64,000 nt of DNA from Isoetes taiwanensis. Lineage: Eukaryota > Streptophyta > Lycopodiopsida > Isoetales > Isoetaceae. The notes under the pieces were generated by a model. That model had not been told where the DNA came from, searched no databases, and was given only the letters and a program-made list of their open reading frames with translations. Positions within the stretch are counted from its first letter, which is position 1. Each line of letters opens with the position of its first letter. The stretch is taken from NCBI GenBank assembly GCA_021234155.1, contig JAJEKV010000002.1, positions 28,951,115 through 29,015,114 on the forward strand, read 5' to 3'. Made by a program: the position numbers and the translations under genes. Below are positions 1-9,600 of this stretch, one piece after another.

Positions 1-2341
1 TAAGCATGTCACAACTTTCTCCCAGTACTTGATTAGGGAGTCCATTTGATTTTTCTTAAGAGTGGAGGTGTGCTTTCCATTTCGAACATCATCCCAGTGC
101 GTTATATAATCCTTGATGCTCTTCACTAGTTGGCTAGAGCCTTTGACAGTCTTGAAGGGAGGTAGTGGTTTTGGCTGCCCTTTAGGAATGAGAACTTCAC
201 CAGCAGCACCCCATTGCCACAACTCGATTCCTTGTACAGGCATCCACAACTTGTCACCTGGTCTCCACTTATATTGCATGATTGGTATTCCATCCCTAAC
301 CCAAAACTTGAACTGAAGTGGCTTTGTGTGTCCTGTCAACTGACATCTAGCAAGTATCCCTCGACAAATGATTTCCAATCTGCAACCTCATCCATCAAGA
401 AAGCCATTGGGTTGGGGTCAATGCTGCTCTCAAACACATCCATTAGTTCAAGGAGACTAGTCACGTTTTCTCTCTTGAGCTTGGTGGAGAAAGTTCCAAA
501 GAATGCATCTATATCATCATGCGTATGCCCAACCATCATGAATCCCACTTTCACAACTTTGAATACTCCCACTGCTGTCAAGTGACATTGCCCCAAACAT
601 CCATCTATTCTTGTTTTCTTTCTAACAGTTGTCCAATTGAACACATAGCTCCTCAGGCAGTTGTTTCTCAAGTAAGGGGAAATCATCCCAAGTCCTCCTT
701 GATTCACTAGACACCTTGGATGTGAGGTTTTTTATCTGCCTTTGGTAACAAAGCGGTTGATCATCCATCAAAGCCTCAAAAATGGGTGCTGAAGGGAAAT
801 ACCTCCTCCCTTCTATCGATCATTTTTCTAGTGTTCTCAAGCACTTGAAAATAGAGCTCACATGGAAGTTTGGATCATCCCTCCATAGATCAAGCACAAA
901 ATGACCATAGGTTCCAGTTCCATGACCATGTGTTAAGGCACCCGCCAGTGGGTAAAGGATCTAGCTTTGGCAAGAAAGTCTTGTGTTGGTCCATCTTATC
1001 ATGAATTATACACAAAAATTTGTCCGGCTGCATCTCAGAAAATGTTCTCCACTGCCAATACAACTGTCTACATGATGTTTGGTCCCTTTGGTGATCTGCA
1101 AATTGCCATTCTTTCTTTCTCTATTGCAGTTGATGCAAGTGTATCCTTGAGTTGAATGCAAGTGTTGCAATTTGAGAATGGCATGTGTTGCAGGACACTC
1201 ACGTCTAAGAAGTGAGTGCTCTATAACTTGCTGAAATGTGATTGAGAAAGAGGCCTACCTCCAGTAGTTTCTAGGATGGAGTTGACCTCTTTAAGGCACT
1301 CCTTTTGGATATAGTGTTGTGGCAACACCCTTTGCACCACTCGCACACCGTGGTCGTTCACCTTCGACTTGTGGGGCATAGATTGAGACATGTATCTCAC
1401 AAAGCTCTCGAAGACTGCAATGGCCTTGAGAGTATTTGCTCTAGGTTTCAAAGTGAGTGCATTACCATGTTGGAACAAAACCGTGCCCTTTTCTAACTTG
1501 CTCCCAAAGATCAGAGAGAATGAAGACTTGCTCACCCCAAGAATCCATCTCAATGCTCTCATACATACCCTCATGCCCCTCAATTGATATAGTAGCCTTC
1601 CCGTGTTTTCATCATAGCTGGAATTCCTACACAAGGAGTAGATGAAATTAATCCTATCTTTTGAAGTCGCCCAATGTATTGGGACCTTATCTCACATGAG
1701 GTCATCCACATTGTATTGCCTTTGTGCAATCTAGGTTGCAACACTCTTGTCCCCTAATTGCCTCTAGGTTTTCTTTGGTTGGGGCCATACTTTCCATCCT
1801 TTCTAAATATTTGTCACTTCTAGGCCTCTTGGGCACCCTTGGCTGCCTTTTATGAAAAACATAACGTCTCTTCCTTGTGATCAAAGGATGCTCATCGACC
1901 ACCAAATCTTCCACATGGCCTTGGGTGGGTCTTGGGGGTATGTAGTTGAGTAGGGCATTCCGGACTTTCACCATTCTTGTGTGTAATATATCTAATTGGC
2001 CATCTCAACTGACTTTGACACTCCAGCAACCCAGAGCACACAATGCAATCACTAGAGCTTCCCTGGGAGATGATTGTATCAACTTCGATAAGAAGCTTCA
2101 CAATGCCAACTCCAAGATGATCATCTCCCAGCCTTTCATCATTCACACTATCAAAAGGATCAACTGCAGTTATTATGCCCTCTGCAAATACCGTCTCGTT
2201 GCAAGGGTGCAACAACAAGCAACCCATCTTCCTCCATTGGAGCCTAGGGCAATGGCCTGTGCTGGGCTTCCTTGGCTCCACTTTGCTCATCTCACATGCT
2301 CCCTGAATTAAAGAGCACACATTAAAACCATATACAACCAT
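1..2341 (-). pseudogene. Decayed transposon-type protein gene with DUF7869-like C-terminal domain
   Basis: Minus-strand remains of a long protein of a family present in many copies in fern and moss genomes and probably carried by DNA transposons. Read from high to low coordinates it keeps the family order: VDPFDSVNDERLGDDHLG near 2.15-2.2 kb, a Cys segment RGQECCNLDCTKAIQ near 1.7-1.75 kb, LRWILGVSKSSFSLIFGSKL near 1.5 kb, SQSHFSKL near 1.23 kb, the hallmark VGHTHDDIDAFF at about 498-533, and a C-terminal MQYKWRPGDKLWMPV segment near 235-280. LCVQLDNC (625-648) lies in a different frame from the HTHDDID block, so there is a frameshift between them, and stops separate the other blocks. The C-terminus probably runs off the left edge of the window. 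The HTHDDID motif suggests a DDE/RNase H-like nuclease fold, but that is inference. It is clearly broken; family membership is recognised from memory of related proteins and was not searched. Confidence 0.7.
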
Positions 2342-2555
2342 ATATGAATGAGCACTATAGCCATATAACCATTAGAAACCATACAACCATTAAAAACCAT
2401 TGAAAACCTTATAACCATTAAAAACATTAAAACATTTAAAACCTTATAACCATTAAAAACATTAAAACATTTAACACTAACATTTAACATTAAAACATTT
2501 AACATTAACCATTAAAAAGCATTAAAACATTACAACCATTAAAACATAGGCTTCC
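2320..2555. repeat. AT-rich low-complexity repeat (ACCATTAAAAACATT type)
   Basis: Degenerate tandem run of ACCATTAAAAC and AACATTTAA units, almost free of G. Apparent ORFs across it are repeat artefacts. It sits immediately upstream (in minus orientation) of the decayed transposon-type gene. Confidence 0.8.
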
Positions 2556-2570
2556 CCGAAATCATGACTG

Positions 2571-2618
2571 TGCTGACGTGGCCCTTCGTCAGCGACATCT
2601 GACATGGCCACGTCAGCA
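2571..2618. repeat. Inverted repeat with ACGTGGC core
   Basis: TGCTGACGTGGCC at 2571-2583 is exactly reverse-complemented at 2606-2618, with a 22-nt loop. Each arm holds a TGACGTGGC element that resembles plant bZIP binding sites. It may be a promoter element or a transposon terminal structure. Confidence 0.6.
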
Positions 2619-2848
2619 GTCCAGGTCACGGATGGCATGCCACACACGTGACTCTAGGAGTGTCATAAATGCCACTTTTTCGAGGTTCGAGGGTGCAGCC
2701 AAAAATAACTGCACCCTCTTCCTCTTCTCCCGCGACCCCTATTCCTTGCATTCCTCTTTGTCTTCCCCTGTTTCGACTCCGGCAGCCGCATGTTCCTCTG
2801 TTTCGCCTTGGCGCTCGATTGACTCTATTGCATTTCGGCAATCTTATG

Positions 2849-3161
2849 ACTGTAGCGTGGTCGACGGATCGCGACGCATCCAGCGACGAGGTTTTGGCTC
2901 AATTTGAGTCAGCCAACAGAAAGTACTTCCTAAGAAGAAAGTGAGAAACCTTTTCTGTAAGTTTTGATATTCTTATACTGCTTGTTTATTGTTTTTTTAC
3001 AATTCCTTTACTACTGTGCTACTCCTATTATTTTTTTAGAGCCTCTTTATATACCCTGATACATTTTCTAGTCCGACAAATCCTTACTCTCGCTTTGCAA
3101 GCGCCTGTAGCAAAATGGAATCGAACTCTGCAGCTTCCTCCTCATCCAACAAATCTACCAG
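2849..3161 (+). other. Possible 5' exon(s) of an unidentified gene
   Basis: Two short open stretches look more coding-like than their surroundings. From about 2849 the plus strand reads MTVAWSTDRDASSDEVLAQF and ends at a stop near 2942. At 3115 an ATG opens MESNSAASSSSNKST and reaches a consensus-like donor AG|GTATTT at 3161-3162. No continuation exon was recognised downstream, where the sequence soon becomes T-rich. This could be a transposon-associated leader exon or chance. Confidence 0.2.
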
Positions 3162-3179
3162 GTATTTTTTTTTTTTTTC

Positions 3180-3490
3180 TTAATATTTTCTCATTTGTCT
3201 CTTTGTTTCAAAGCCGGTCAACGCTTTCCTTTTGATTTGCTTTCTGTTTGTGCTTTCTTGTGTTTAGTTATTGTTTACTTGAATACCTTGAACAGGAATC
3301 AGTGTTCTTAGATGCTAATAGTAGTGGCAAGCACCTGACTTAGGAATCCTGAGAGATAGGAAGAAAAGTATTGCATAACAAGAAGAGAACAATCACACCA
3401 TAATTCATAAAAGAAAAAGAACTATGCATGAAATTGCTTTAAAAACTTAAAATAGATTGCCATAAAAGAAAATTTCACTATGCAAATATT
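3180..3490. other. Non-coding stretch
   Basis: T-rich then A-rich DNA without supported ORFs, splice pairs or repeats. Confidence 0.6.
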
Positions 3491-3589
3491 CTCCTTTGCG
3501 GGGAGAGGTGCGTAACTTAAAATAGGAATTGCCTTCGGAACGAAAATTTCACTCCCAGGCGACAAATGTACACTCCCTCGGGTTGAGGG

Positions 3590-4830
3590 ATTCCAACAAT
3601 CCGAGAATAACGTAGGCCTTATTCTCGACTCGCGAGTCCGAATGTCATTCTAGATGCCTCTAACCCGCGAAGAAACAGGAATGTACACACACCGGATTGT
3701 TGGTCGGTTGAGGGATTCCCGACCGCCACTCTCCTTCAAACTATCTTGCTTTGATATTGCGGCGAAAGTGGTTTTGATTAGTCTTGCAAAGTCTCAAGCC
3801 ATTCTCACATTCTCAACTCGTGGTTGAGAATGTCATTCCGCCTCCAATCCCTCTAACCTTGCCGATGGACACCCGGTAATCTCACACACAACCACGTGCG
3901 GCTCTGGTGCATTCTCGGCTCACGAGTTGAGAATGCCTTATCTTAACCATGTCTCCTTCAAACTATCTTGACTTGGATATTGGAGAAGGAAAGCCCACAC
4001 TTGCATTTCGACTGCGCACTCGAGAATCCCTTTACAACCAATTCTCCACGTATGGTCGCGGTGGCCTCCACCTGTCGAGCCACTCTCCTTGCCATCTTAA
4101 AATTCGAATATTGCGAAGGGAGGGGCTCGGACCGAAGGGAGGCCTCTACAACTAACCACGTGGAAACCACCGAGCTTGTTATGCGCATTCTCGACTTTGC
4201 GAGTTGAGAATGCCTTATCCTTCACCAAACACTCCATGTGTACTATTTGGAGTTCTCGATGGCTATGGCATTCTCGACTTGCGAGTGGAGAATGCGCATG
4301 CGGAAACTTGCATACGACTCCTTCGAGAATCCCTTAGCCAATTCTCACATGTGTATGGTGCAGTGGCCTCCACCTGGTCGAGCCACTCTCCTTGAACCAT
4401 CTTCGGTCGAATATTGCGAAGGGGAGGGGCTCGGTGGGTGGAGGCCTCTACAACTAACCAACCAGTGGAAACATCGAAGAAGAAAACGCTGCATTCTCGA
4501 CTTCGCGAGTCGAGAATGCCTTAAACCAGCCCGACTCCACTTGCATTCTCGGCAAGGCATTCTCGAGAATCCTGGCCAATACTCCCACATAGCAATGCCC
4601 GCCAATTCTCCCATCTTCCTGCATTCTCAGTTACTACTAACCATGAACGGTCTCGGCCACTTTCCTTCAAACTATATCGCCGAATATTGCGATTCAGTGG
4701 CCCCCTGACCGCCTTCCAAACTATGCCTTTGGGACGTAGCACATGCCTCTACAACTAAGCACTTTGTATTCTCCTATTTTTAGTCCCAAGTGCCTCTAGC
4801 CTATCTGAGCCACTCTCCTTTGAACCACAT
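3590..4830. repeat. Composite repeat block with GCATTCTCGACT...AGTCGAGAATGC palindromes
   Basis: Six near-perfect palindromes lie at 3621-3643, 3808-3832, 3909-3936, 4185-4213, 4268-4295 and 4491-4519. Typical arms are GCATTCTCGACT and AGTCGAGAATGC around a CG-rich centre. Between them two other modules recur: CCACTCTCCTT followed within about 30 nt by ATATTGCGA (near 3728, 4080, 4383 and 4656), and GAGGCCTCTACAACTAACCA (4139 and 4440, with a partial copy near 4745). The block is therefore a degenerate tandem array of composite units of roughly 200-300 bp. The ORFs that cross it follow the repeats and are not supported as genes. Confidence 0.8.
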
Positions 4831-5050
4831 TGATGAGACCGACAGTAGAAGCAAAGACTCGGTGAGAGGTCAAGTGGGATCTGGCCATACAATGGCCCAA
4901 GGAATTCTGCGTGAAGAGGTGAGTTTGAGATGCCCAACTATTTTGTGTGTAGAACATGCCGTCCGTGCTTAGATCATGGGACTGCTCATAAGCTCTACGG
5001 ATTTATTGTTTCCTTGTCGAGCATTCTTCAGCTTCGAGAGATGAATTACT

Positions 5051-5097
5051 CTCGATCCATTGTTGAGAGATGCCCATCTCTCAAACAATGGATCGAG
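5051..5097. repeat. Near-perfect short hairpin
   Basis: The left arm CTCGATCCATTGTTGAGAGA plus TG (5051-5072) pairs with 5075-5097 across a CC loop. The only irregularity is a single extra base in the right arm. The stem has 22 pairs, which is far more than chance. Confidence 0.85.
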
Positions 5098-5298
5098 ACA
5101 AACGTGGAAATGGATTCCGTTTTAGGTGTGTTTTTCTTGGAATGTTTTCTTCGAATGTTGTATATAGATCAGGCTAGGTCTAAGGCCCTGGAGATGCGGT
5201 TCAAATGCATCCTCCTGTGGTTAGTCGGAGAGGCCTCCACCCTGTCGGAACCACTCCTCTTCGCAATATTCGAGGAAGAGTGCATTCGCATCTAATAC

Positions 5299-5565
5299 TT
5301 GTATCAATGCGATTTTAGTGTATCCCCGTTCCATGGCGCTGCAGTGTAGCATTCCCGTGTCTGGCAGCTCCTCTCCGCTTGCTACCTTAGCTCCGTGCTC
5401 ATCAATCAAATCAACTACTTGCAATAAGACGCGCGGTTAGAAAAAATAAACAGAGCAAGGCGCATCCAGCAGCTTACCGCGTCGTGGCGCCATTCCGGAA
5501 GTCGCTTACAGTCGATGCTCGGCTCCCAACTCCGAGTCGCCAATGCCGCAGTGAAGATAAGCTAC
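5299..5565 (-). pseudogene. Possible ankyrin-repeat gene fragment
   Basis: Two exon-like segments lie on the minus strand. The upper one (about 5478-5560) reads AALATRSWEPSIDCKRLPEW and stops at a good donor GCG|GTAAGC. The lower one (5299-5417) reads VVDLIDEHGAKVASGEELPD then TGMLHCSAMERGYTKIALIQ, after a TTGCAAG acceptor and before an AA|GTATTA donor. The VVDLIDEHGA and GMLHCSAMERGYTKIALI strings resemble the helix-turn-helix of ankyrin repeats (usual form TPLHxAAxxGHxxI). No start codon or further exons were found, so this is at most a captured or truncated fragment. Confidence 0.35.
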
Positions 5566-5591
5566 ACTGCGCTCACTAAGTCCCTGGATGT

Positions 5592-5890
5592 GATTCAATT
5601 TCGAAATGGTGTTTGGGAGGTCTAAAGCCGACCGTGCTGTACCCTTAGCCCGCTTTTTTCCTTAAATGCTTGTATGTCCTTAAATTCAAAATTAAGAACA
5701 CCCGACCTTTTTACGTGCAGTCCTAAAACCTCCAAGGCGGAGGAAGCTTAATTTACGAAAGGTTCGAGCGAGAAGAAGATGCGGGGCATCTGAGATATGA
5801 TGACGACTCCGATCCAAGAAGCGAGGCGCCGGGCCGGAAGCTTTGGTTCTAGCGGCAGCAAGAGGAAAAAGACAGGCGCTCCAAGTGAGA
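5592..5890. other. Non-coding stretch
   Basis: Mixed-composition DNA between the ankyrin-like fragment and the next ORF. Nothing recognisable. Confidence 0.5.
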
Positions 5891-5891
5891 T

Positions 5892-6266
5892 GTGAGGTTT
5901 TTCTTTGGTCTGAATACCTTTACTCATCCATCATTTGGTCTTGCAGCATTCACCGAGGACTCACTAGTGATCACTGGCCGAACTCCGTTCTTCGTCATCG
6001 AGGGATTGGAGACAGAGCTTCTTGACACACCAGCAGATTCTTGGTGGTATGTCGAGGTATCAACAAGTGGGAAGGAGAAAGATCTGCTTCTCCACCAAAG
6101 GGATAAGAAGAGCTCCGGAGACAAGTACAAGAAGGTCGGTGTTGTGCTCTCCGCCTCTCTGCGCCCGGATTCAAGCATCTATCAATGTTTGTGGAAGACT
6201 GCCAGAAGAGTAAGTTCTACCACACGAAGAAATTATCAGTTTCAAATTATTCTCACTCTTCAATGA
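5892..6266 (+). CDS. Unidentified ORF, possibly an internal exon
   Basis: Open frame of 124 codons. Its centre, FFVIEGLETELLDTPADSWW followed by a Lys-rich stretch and VGVVLSASLRPDSSIYQCLW, has balanced amino-acid composition and looks translated. A TTGCAG acceptor occurs at about 5947 and a strong AGA|GTAAGT donor at about 6209, so the exon may be near 5948-6209 rather than the whole frame. I do not recognise the protein. It lies just upstream of a purine-rich tract and the palindrome array. The ATG at 5892 is not convincing as a true start. Confidence 0.35.
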   Translation: MRFFFGLNTFTHPSFGLAAFTEDSLVITGRTPFFVIEGLETELLDTPADSWWYVEVSTSGKEKDLLLHQRDKKSSGDKYKKVGVVLSASLRPDSSIYQCLWKTARRVSSTTRRNYQFQIILTLQ

Positions 6267-6838
6267 GCAAGTCGAAGGGCACCGACAAAAGGCGGCCTTT
6301 TAAACCGTCCGAAACCTTGGGTGGAAGGATCTCGAAAGGATGAAGGAGGCCGGACCCTAACATCCGAGAGAGCTTGGAATGGAGATTTCCGAGTGAGGGA
6401 AAAACTGCTCAACATGGGGAGCTTCACCTCCGGTGTCTTTGCCAAGACTCTACAACACTTTCGGCATGGGGAGGGAAGTTGTGGTTCATAAAGAAAAAGT
6501 CCGGACAAGACCACGGATGGAGGAGATGACACCACCGCGATCGGCCGATGAGGTGAGTTGTTCAAATTTGGAAGTCCGAGGAAGACCAAGGGAAAAGACA
6601 TCCGGTTACGGGTAGTAGACGATCCGGTCAATTGATTGAGGGGCGGCGCAAAGTATTGCAGACGGAGAAGGAGGTGCCGCAAAGGATCAAGGATAGATAT
6701 GCCAAAATCCAATGCCGAGTGCGAGTTCTTGCAAATGGCCGGCCAACCGTTCGAGATGGCCAAAGATTAGCCAATTGTGCCAAACACAATAGCTGCGAGT
6801 GCCAGCTACATAAGGTAAAGAACTCTCTGATTCGGCGG
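6267..6838 (+). other. Purine-rich stretch, weak coding traces
   Basis: The plus strand is rich in A and G and is interrupted by stops in all frames. Segments such as REKLLNMGSFTSGVFAKTLQ hint at an old gene or transposon ORF, but no family is recognised. The long minus-strand open frame over it looks like a shadow of this composition. Confidence 0.3.
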
Positions 6839-7342
6839 TTTCTCGACTCGCGAGTCGAGAAAGCCCTAGCATCCTATCATTTCTCGTTTTTCACTGGGGT
6901 TTCTCGACTCGCGAGTCGAGAAAGCCAGGGGAACACAGAAGAAATTAAAGGATGCGGAGCTTTCTCGACTCGCGAGTCGAGAAATCCCATAGAAATAAAA
7001 GAAAAGTAAACATTCAAGGGACTTTCTCGACTCGCAAGTCGAGAAACCACGGGGCGGTAAAGAACATTCGAGATTAATGGTCGACGACTGAAAGCATCGA
7101 GCCTTCCCATCCTTTCTTCCTCGGCCTCTTTGGGCAATGTCGCTTAGTTTCTATTCTAAATTGCATCGTTCGAAGAGGCGCGGCAAGAAAGGATTTGGGA
7201 ATGAGCGGTACTTTCAGTCTGGCCTTCACTCTCGCACCATGTTCTCTCCTCTCCCGAGGGTATTCTCGACTCGTGAGTCGAGAAAGTCCCTTGAATCTTC
7301 TCCTTGTGCTCCTCTCACTTTCTCGACTCGCGAGTCGAGAAA
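6839..7342. repeat. Array of 24-bp perfect palindromes
   Basis: Six copies of the half-site TTTCTCGACTCG joined directly to its reverse complement CGAGTCGAGAAA lie at 6839-6862, 6900-6923, 6961-6984, 7023-7046 (one mismatch), 7262-7285 (two mismatches) and 7319-7342. The first four have a regular 61-62 bp pitch with unrelated 37-38 bp spacers. They are a second subfamily of the GCATTCTCGACT palindromes at 3.6-4.5 kb. The string reads as SRLASRE or FLDSRVEK in both directions, which creates spurious ORFs. Confidence 0.95.
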
Positions 7343-7530
7343 CCCCAGGCAATAGAGAGAACACTGGAGATTAATGGCTGAAGAGCAAAAGCATCGAGCC
7401 TTCCCAATCTTTCTTTCCCCGCCTCTTCGGGCAATGTCGCTTAGTTTATATCCTAAGTTGCATCGTTCGAAGAGGCGTGAAAGCAAAGATTTGGGAATGC
7501 GCGATGCTTTCGCTCTGGCCTGGACTCTCC
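7060..7530. repeat. Direct duplication of a long foldback unit
   Basis: Two related units of about 200 bp with a pitch near 298 bp start after the palindromes at 7023 and 7319. Each folds back on itself. Unit 1 arms are 7090-7138 and 7162-7215. Unit 2 arms are about 7376-7436 and 7459-7522. In unit 2 the arm AAGCATCGAGCCTTCCCAA is answered by the complement of TTGGGAATGCGCGATGCTT, and the inner GCCTCTTCG by CGAAGAGGC. The loops are about 22 nt. The arms carry scattered mismatches, as in miRNA precursors or foldback/MITE elements. Confidence 0.8.
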
Positions 7531-7569
7531 TATATCCATGGTCTCTGCGTCCGATGTAAAATACATTGT

Positions 7570-8225
7570 ACCTATTCAATTTATTAATAAAAAATCTTTT
7601 TCAATTAGAGCTTTGGTTTCAATCTTTAATGAATTTCCTTTGTTTTAGTTGCATTGTTCTTGTTCTCGACTCGCTATCCAAGGAAAACTGGAAGAAAGCT
7701 TGGATGCACAATAACAAACAAAAATTCGAATTAAGGATAGTTTCGGGTCGGGGTGCTCCTTTTCGTGTAAATTAACAGGGTTCCACTTTAATTAAATACG
7801 ACTTATATATAAAAGCTATAGATTTAGGCACATATAACTTACATATAGAAGCTACAGAAGTTACAGATTTATGAAAGATACTTCAAGAAACCCTGTGCTG
7901 GTGAGAACTTGGCTATGGCACAGAAGAAATCCGTGCAGAAAGAAAGCTTGGGCGGCAGAAAAAAGCTTGGGCGGAGAAGAAATCCGTGCAGAAGAAAGCT
8001 TGGGTGCTGCCTACCAGAAACCCTGTCCTAAGAATCAAGACGAAATGCTTTCAAAGAATCAAGAAGGCTTCCGGAATGCAGACGAAATGCTAAGAATCCG
8101 TGCAGACGAAATGTTTCCGGAAGAATCAAGAAGGCTTGAGCGGCGCCGCCGTGAACAGGTGGAGGAACATTTATGGCATTTAAAATGAGTGGAATAATGC
8201 AGTAATTCGCACCAACTGTGCATTA
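7570..8225. other. Non-coding stretch with short internal repeats
   Basis: Between about 7920 and 8120 short words recur (AGAAAGCTTGGGCGG, GAAATCCGTGCAGA, GACGAAATGCT), which gives an open frame of repetitive Glu/Lys/Arg composition. No gene is supported. The right edge is where LTR homology starts. Confidence 0.5.
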
Positions 8226-9118
8226 CATTCTGGCATTCCGCAGTCTCCTGACTCTGATTCCTTTAATTCGGCAGGATTCCTTGCCATTCCGACCTGTTCC
8301 GAACCTATGTTGCCCATTCCGGCCTTATCTTCGCGCAGCAGAGTCTTTTTGTCATGTTATTTGTGTTTTTGATATTTATCTTAAAACCCATTAAAACATT
8401 CACTAGTCTAGATGGTTAAGGGTTTGAGCTATTAGTTTAGAGACCCAAGTTTGAATTCGCCTGAGAACCCAACTTTTTGTCTAACCTTCTCTTTTAATTA
8501 AACCTTATGACGTTATATTGTTCCTTACACTATACTAAGTTATTCTGCATAGGGTTCTTAGGGTAATGATTGTTGAAGCGTTTTCTTCTGTTATGTTTAT
8601 TTGTTAGTATGATTCCATTGGAATGATAATAAGATATGGTTTAATTGCTTGAATGAACCTGCCCCTTCGTCGATGCCGGAGGGCTGGAGCGGTTGAGCAT
8701 CGTGCATACCAGGTATTGGTATATGAATGTACATCCGTGTCGCGAACGGTATACGTGAGAGCCCGGGCGAGGGATTGACCATCCCTGGATAACATTAATA
8801 ACTGTTGAAGTTGTGTGGTAATATTGTGTTTCTTTCCAGATTGTCTAGACCAGGTAACGGTTGCCCACTTAGTCCTTTTTCTTGGACTAACCCCCCACCA
8901 CTTCTTTCTCATTTCTTACAGATTAATCTGGTAGCTACGTGATTGTCGAGCGAGGGGAGCACGAGTGATAGTAGAGATGCTGTCTTGCGTAGATTCTTAC
9001 GTAGTTTTCAATTGTAACCTTGAGTTTATGAATTTTATTAAAGAAAGATATTAATTATTCGAGTTCCATTACTCTCTCTTGTTTGATCTCAAGTGCTTAA
9101 CGCTCTAGGAGCATTTCA
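8226..9118 (+). repeat. 5' LTR (5'-truncated)
   Basis: Homologous to 11376-12255, for example ATTCCTTTAATTCGGCAGGA near 8259 and 11405. It ends GCATTTCA at 9118, immediately before the primer-binding site. Upstream of 8226 there is no match to the right LTR. Confidence 0.85.
8401..8462 (+). promoter_or_regulatory. tRNA-like A and B boxes inside the LTR
   Basis: TCTAGATGGTTAAGGG near 8407-8422 resembles an RNA polymerase III A box. About 35 nt later AGTTTGAATTCGCC resembles a B box. The right LTR keeps a better version at 11551-11612 with GGTTCGAATTC. Spacing and order match tRNA genes and tRNA-derived SINE heads, but there is no cloverleaf with paired acceptor arms, so it is not called as a tRNA. 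Confidence 0.45.
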
Positions 9119-9133
9119 TTTGATATCAAAGCC
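9119..9133 (+). other. Primer-binding site (initiator-Met tRNA type)
   Basis: TGATATCAAAGC (9121-9132) follows the LTR end and matches the usual TGGTATCAGAGC at all but two positions. Confidence 0.75.
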
Positions 9134-9600
9134 TAGGTTCCCGATCGTTAACCATTGTTTAGTTATTGGGCCAGAGTCAATTGGGAGTCGTTAACATTTG
9201 AGTGCCAAGAAGGAAAACTTCTTGAGAAAGTTATCTAGTCGAGATATCAAGCGTGGTCGGAGGGGGCAAGGGAGAGCCTAGAATTTAGTTTATACGCCCC
9301 AAACCTAGTACCTGAACCTCAGTTTGCAAAGATTAAGAAAAGTTCAAGTTAATCTATTGTAGCAGTAAGGTTAGTCAACTCCGAAGACAAGCTCGAAAAG
9401 CATTCTATGGATTACCTGAATAGCCTGATATTTTTAGAATATCGGTGTGTGGAACCTGAAAATGAATACGTTTTGGATATGTTCGTACTTGACTTATATT
9501 CTTGGTTATTGGCTTGGAATTTAATAGATTATTAAGAGTGGACCTTGGTAAGTTTTTGCTAGAACTCTAACAAACTTGTTAAAGGTGATTATAGATTGCC
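9134..9600 (+). other. Retrotransposon leader
   Basis: Untranslated leader between the primer-binding site and the gag ATG at 9601. No ORF or conserved motif was recognised. Confidence 0.6.

Noticed and set aside
6260-6763. 167-codon minus-strand ORF
   Set aside because: Composition mirrors the purine-rich plus strand. No domain and no splice or promoter context.
6839-7342. CRISPR array (24-bp repeats, 37-38 bp spacers)
   Set aside because: The repeats are perfect self-palindromes in a plant-type sequence, spacing is irregular after the fourth copy, related palindromes occur singly nearby, and no cas genes exist. Repeat-spacer pattern alone is not enough.
6632-7364. Open frames on both strands with repeated SRLASRE / FLDSRVEK
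   Set aside because: They are the two readings of the 24-bp palindrome. Frames follow the DNA repeat on both strands.
8401-8467. True tRNA gene in the LTR
   Set aside because: Box-like sequences are present, but acceptor and anticodon stems do not pair convincingly.
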